In this document: in pieces, positions 61,240-64,000 of the stretch | How the letters are laid out: the number at the start of each line of letters is the position of its first letter | Position numbering within the stretch: the first letter of the stretch is position 1 | Source: Candidatus Thiodictyon syntrophicum | GTDB lineage: Bacteria; Pseudomonadota; Gammaproteobacteria; Chromatiales; Chromatiaceae | Reading direction: 5' to 3' | Length of the DNA: 64,000 bases | Assembly (NCBI RefSeq): GCF_002813775.1 | Contig: NZ_CP020370.1 | Coordinates: 186,001-250,000, forward strand | Made by a program: the position numbers and the translations under genes | Notes under the pieces: generated by a model | The model's database searches: none | What the model was told of the DNA's origin: nothing | The model's input: only the letters and a program-made list of their open reading frames with translations

Positions 61240-62330
61240 GACGGCAGGGCCGGCCCCAGGTCGCCCCAGCACAGGCTGACCCCGCAGCCGGGGGTCTCGT
61301 ACAGGTCGATGCGGTCGAGCGCGGGCAGCGCGGCGGTGCAGTGGCGCCGAATCCAGTGCACGAGACCGGCGCCATCGGCCGCCGCGAGCTCCGGCAGTTC
61401 ATCGAGCCGGTGGTGGTCGAGTCGGTCATAGACCGGTTTGAACAGCGCCTTGACATCGCCGTAGTCGACCGTCCAGCCGAGCACCTGATCCAGCGGTGCG
61501 CTCAGATGCAGGCGCAGCAGATAGCTGTGCCCGTGCAGGCGCCGCCGCGGATCAGCCGCGGGGGCCGCGGTGAGGCGCAGGGCGGCCTCGAAGCGCTGCT
61601 CCTTCCAGATGCGGTAATGGGCGCCGTCGTAGTGACAGCCCGCGGTGACGGTCTCGTAGACGCTGACCCAGGACAGGGCCGGCAGGGCGGGTTTGAGGCG
61701 CTGCCAGAGCCAGTGCGCGAGCAGTTCGCTGGTGGGGTTCTCCAGGCCCGCGAGGTCGTTTAAGCAACCCAGATGGAGTTCGGCCTGGAGCGGCGCCCAG
61801 ACCGACCCGAGATGGTCGAAATCCAGCCCCATGTCCTGGCCGGCAAGGTCCTGATCGGCGTGTAATATGACCTCGAACCCGTGGCCGTGCATGCGCCCGC
61901 AGGGGTGGCCGGCGGGGACCCGGGGCAGGCAGTGCGCCGCCTCGAAGCGAAAGCGCCGCCACAGGTGGGCGTGGTCCAGCGCGTCCAGGTCCGCGCCCTG
62001 GTCGCGGGTGCTGCGGATGCCGACACTCGCAACGCCAGGCACCCCGAGTCTGGCGCGAATCCAGCGGGCCAGGTTCTCGTCGGTGGGGATGGCCAGGTGC
62101 TCGTTGAGGTCCCGGTAGTCGAGGTCGGCGACACAGGCCCTGAGTGCATCGCCCAGGGCCACGGTCTCGCCCCCGGGGAAGGGCGCCCAGTGCGCGGGCA
62201 GCGCGGCCCGCACCCGGGCGCGGAAGCCGTGCCCGTGCAGGCGCCGCGCGCGGTGCCCCGCCGGGAGTATGGCGACCCGGCGGGCGGCCTCGAAGGGCGC
62301 GGCGGCGAGATGGAAGACCCGGTCGTCCAT
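61236..62330 (-). CDS. queD: Triple-domain 6-carboxytetrahydropterin synthase-like protein
   Basis: A 364-aa protein, three times the length of ordinary QueD (about 120). Three PTPS-like units are visible. Unit 1 (5-115) has LHGHGF at 31-36, LDYRDLNEH and PTDEN, but AARR replaces the first zinc His. Unit 2 (125-235) is complete: FEAAHC with His133, Cys144, MHGHGF, LDFDHLG, NPTSE and VYETVTAGCHY. Unit 3 (245-355) has LHGHSY, VDYGDVK and LDHHRLDELPE, but AALR in place of AAH. The middle unit is therefore the likely enzyme, making 6-carboxytetrahydropterin; the others may be structural. It overlaps queE and lies one base after queC. Confidence 0.9.
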   Translation of the reverse strand: MDDRVFHLAAAPFEAARRVAILPAGHRARRLHGHGFRARVRAALPAHWAPFPGGETVALGDALRACVADLDYRDLNEHLAIPTDENLARWIRARLGVPGVASVGIRSTRDQGADLDALDHAHLWRRFRFEAAHCLPRVPAGHPCGRMHGHGFEVILHADQDLAGQDMGLDFDHLGSVWAPLQAELHLGCLNDLAGLENPTSELLAHWLWQRLKPALPALSWVSVYETVTAGCHYDGAHYRIWKEQRFEAALRLTAAPAADPRRRLHGHSYLLRLHLSAPLDQVLGWTVDYGDVKALFKPVYDRLDHHRLDELPELAAADGAGLVHWIRRHCTAALPALDRIDLYETPGCGVSLCWGDLGPALPS

Positions 62331-62331
62331 C

Positions 62332-63027
62332 TCAGGCGCCCCCGAAGCGGGCCGCCAGCGGGTCCGCGATGCCCGCCTGGGCAAAGCCCTTGGCCCGCAG
62401 TTGGCAGGAGTCGCACTGGCCGCAGGGGCGCCCGTCCGCCCCCGGGTCATAGCAACTGCTGGTGAGCCCGTAATCCACCCCGAGCGCCAGGCCGCGCCGG
62501 ATGATCTGGGCCTTGGTCAGGTCGATCAGCGGCGCGTGGATCTTGAGGCGCTGGCGCCCCTGCACCCCGGCCGCGGTCGCCAGGTTCGCCATCCGCTCGA
62601 AGGCCGCGATGTACTCGGGCCGGCAGTCCGGGTAGCCGGAGTAGTCGAGCGCGTTGACCCCGATGAAGATGTCGCCCGCCCCCAGGACCTCCGCCCAGGC
62701 GAGCGCGAAGGACAGGAACACCGTATTGCGCGCCGGTACATAGGTGATGGGGATGCCCTCCCCCAGCGCCGTCGGGTCGCGCCCCTTGGGCACGGCGAGG
62801 TCCGCGGTCAGGGCCGAGCCGCCGAAACGGCGCAGGTCGATGTCGGCGATGACGTGCTCGGCCACGCCGAGCGCCGCCGCGACCCGCTGGGCGGACTCAA
62901 GCTCCACCAGGTGGCGCTGGCCGTAGCGGAAGGACAAGGCGTAGGGCGCGAAGCCCTCGTGCTTGGCGATGGCGAGCACGGTGGTGGAGTCCAGGCCGCC
63001 GCTCAACAGGATGACTGCGTTTTTCAT
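62332..63027 (-). CDS. queC: 7-cyano-7-deazaguanine synthase
   Basis: A 231-aa enzyme converting 7-carboxy-7-deazaguanine to preQ0 with ATP and ammonia. The PP-loop is [18 protein letters not shown]. The conserved [24 protein letters not shown] and [16 protein letters not shown] blocks are present. The C-terminal zinc site is [20 protein letters not shown] (four Cys). First gene of the leftward preQ0 operon. I see no preQ1 riboswitch upstream. No DpdA or other DNA-deazapurine genes are nearby, so tRNA queuosine is the likely end use. Confidence 0.97.
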   Translation of the reverse strand: MKNAVILLSGGLDSTTVLAIAKHEGFAPYALSFRYGQRHLVELESAQRVAAALGVAEHVIADIDLRRFGGSALTADLAVPKGRDPTALGEGIPITYVPARNTVFLSFALAWAEVLGAGDIFIGVNALDYSGYPDCRPEYIAAFERMANLATAAGVQGRQRLKIHAPLIDLTKAQIIRRGLALGVDYGLTSSCYDPGADGRPCGQCDSCQLRAKGFAQAGIADPLAARFGGA

Positions 63028-63398
63028 GGGTCGAGGTCAGGGATCGGGTCGGGGAAGGATAACCGGTAACCGAGGATGGTCACACCCCGCCGGGGTTGAG
63101 TGCAAGCGGCCAGGAGTCCAAGGCTTCAGCCTTGGGGGCCGCGAGCCATTTGCTTCGGTGTCTACCCGCGGGGGTCAGGGTAGCGGTCCTCACGCGTGTC
63201 CTGCAGATTCCAGCGAGACCGTTGCAATTTGAGCAGGACCCGTCCAGCATCGGCGGCGGTGATCTCGACACCCCCCACAGTGCCTGTCGGCCGCCAAATT
63301 GAGCAAGAGTTCAAGAGGCAGTGCACTGCCTGCGGACAGCGATTTGATTGTACGGAGTAGGTGACGCACTTGGGCGGGGCCAGGATTGCAAAACGAAT
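63028..63398. other. Intergenic, 371 bp, with a repeat copy
   Basis: No gene is supported between queC and the frameshifted gene. A CCAAGGCTTCAGCCTTGG copy lies at 63111-63137. The queC promoter must be in the left part, but no clear -35/-10 pair was found. Confidence 0.5.
63111..63137. repeat. CCAAGGCTTCAGCCTTGG repeat, half copy
   Basis: CAGGAGTCCAAGGCTTCAGC followed by CTTGG is one arm of the palindromic family described at 2108-2171, here without its partner arm. Confidence 0.7.
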
Positions 63399-63898
63399 CT
63401 AGAATCTTATGGGCAGCAGAATATGTGCGCTTCGAGGATGTACGCGAACATGCTGCTCGTGCGCGGCAAGCCAATGCTCGAATTGCGCCTGCACCTGCGG
63501 AAACGCACCAGCTTCCAGGAGTTGGTAACCTAAACGATTCAGTAAGCTTGCATGCCGAGCCTGCGCATCAGAATGACCGCTGTCGCGCCAAGGTTCGTGC
63601 GACCCGCCGCGACGTGATGGCTGACCATCGAAACAAAGGCGTCGCCCGATGGTTGGGCGAAAAACAGGTGTCCGACGGCGAATTTCAGATGATTGGCGGC
63701 AGGATCGGCGCGACTGATTTCAAACTCGATCCAAATGCGTCTATCGAGTGCTGCATTCTTCAACAGCACATCCGCGCGCGGCGAGAATCCAAGCCTCTTT
63801 TCCAGTTCCTTCGATAATAGGGGAACTTCGTGGGAGGACTGCCAGCCCGCCGGGACCTTGGATGCAAGAGAGCGCTGCAGAAAGGTGGTGAGGCTCAT
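63399..63898 (-). pseudogene. Unidentified protein gene, probably frameshifted
   Basis: From the ATG at 63898: MSLTTFLQRSLASKVPAGWQ, then KRLGFSPRADVLLKNAALDR, IWIEFEISRADPAANHLKFA and ATAVILMRRLGMQAY, where a TGA at 63539-63541 ends a 119-codon frame. A one-base shift just before the stop opens a good continuation, LLNRLGYQLLEAGAFPQVQA then FEHWLAAHEQHVR to a TAG at 63399-63401. ADVLL with IEFEIS resembles the D...E-x-E core of PD-(D/E)XK-type nucleases, but this is weak. The ATG overlaps the stop of the gene upstream. The family is not recognised. Confidence 0.5.
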
Positions 63899-64000
63899 TC
63901 CGGGATCGACTTGGCCCTTGGCGACGCACGACGGCGGTGTTGTTGGTCACTATCGAGCAGTCCCAAGAGGTCGGTGTCCGGATGGATCAGGGTCGGCAGC
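63895..64000 (-). CDS. C-terminal end of an unidentified protein, cut by the window edge
   Basis: The last 34 residues read LPTLIHPDTDLLGLLDSDQQ then HRRRASPRAKSIPE before the TGA at 63895-63897, which overlaps the ATG of the next gene by four bases. The tight overlap suggests a two-gene unit. Too little is visible to name the protein. Confidence 0.5.
   Translation of the reverse strand, partial: LPTLIHPDTDLLGLLDSDQQHRRRASPRAKSIPE

Noticed and set aside
63028-63110. preQ1 riboswitch upstream of queC
   Set aside because: No compact pseudoknot with an A-rich tail is visible; the leader is short and GC-rich.

Overview
The window is chromosomal DNA of a GC-rich gammaproteobacterium. Several gammaproteobacterial signatures agree: zapA, 6S RNA and fau in that order beside ygfB-pepP, a PilS/PilR pair, a glutamine-dependent NadE, and a dense population of small palindromic repeats. 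Base composition and repeat content fit purple sulfur bacteria (Chromatiaceae), but no photosynthesis or sulfur-oxidation gene lies here, so the family is an inference.

Layout. 1-2333: end of a tyrosine recombinase, then a small toxin-antitoxin-like trio (64-aa ORF, UPF0175, DUF2442) and repeat-rich DNA. 2334-8585: glycogen locus, with yaiI-glgB on the minus strand diverging from glgC-malQ. 8594-8984: an antitoxin gene next to an internally deleted PIN toxin. 9097-16359: a glycosyltransferase, lutA-lutB lactate oxidation, a GlpC-like Fe-S protein with DUF3501, a HAD phosphatase and a coiled-coil membrane protein. 16679-23831: nadE, an envelope cluster (SGNH protein, DUF5989, SxtJ, then a divergent second SGNH protein) and sucCD. 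24065-32311: pilS-pilR, argA, an OmpA-domain coiled-coil protein and a GT39 membrane glycosyltransferase.

32442-42453 is the most notable segment: a defence cassette on one strand. A candidate promoter carries two ATGTNACAT palindromes, followed by a small ribbon-helix-helix-like gene and six genes, most of them overlapping: DUF4007 (SspB), a 1171-aa P-loop ATPase (SspC), a PAPS-reductase-like ATP pyrophosphatase (SspD), a DEAH helicase, a GHKL ATPase and a phospholipase-D-like protein. This is the sspBCD-sspFGH type of single-strand DNA phosphorothioation defence. No cysteine desulfurase (SspA) is present. GC content falls visibly across the last three genes.

42692-55890 is mostly housekeeping: DUF4325, a 2-hydroxy-3-oxopropionate reductase, rpiA, ilvA, fau, 6S RNA, zapA, a zapB-like gene, ygfB, pepP, wrecked Rpn and IS4 transposase pieces, a SWI2/SNF2 helicase with a SWIM finger, and a SPOR protein. 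tRNA-Arg(CCT) at 56543 is followed by a type I restriction-modification locus in which hsdM, hsdS and hsdR are all broken, while a 141-aa gene between them is intact. 60598-63027 is a queC-queD-queE operon for the 7-deazaguanine precursor preQ0, in which queD encodes three fused PTPS-like domains. A frameshifted gene of unknown function and a partial gene close the window.

At least eight dispersed repeat families lie between genes. Three copies of a hairpin element with GTTGTC-repeat arms and two copies of a 210-255 bp element with CGCAAATGAACG ends are the clearest.
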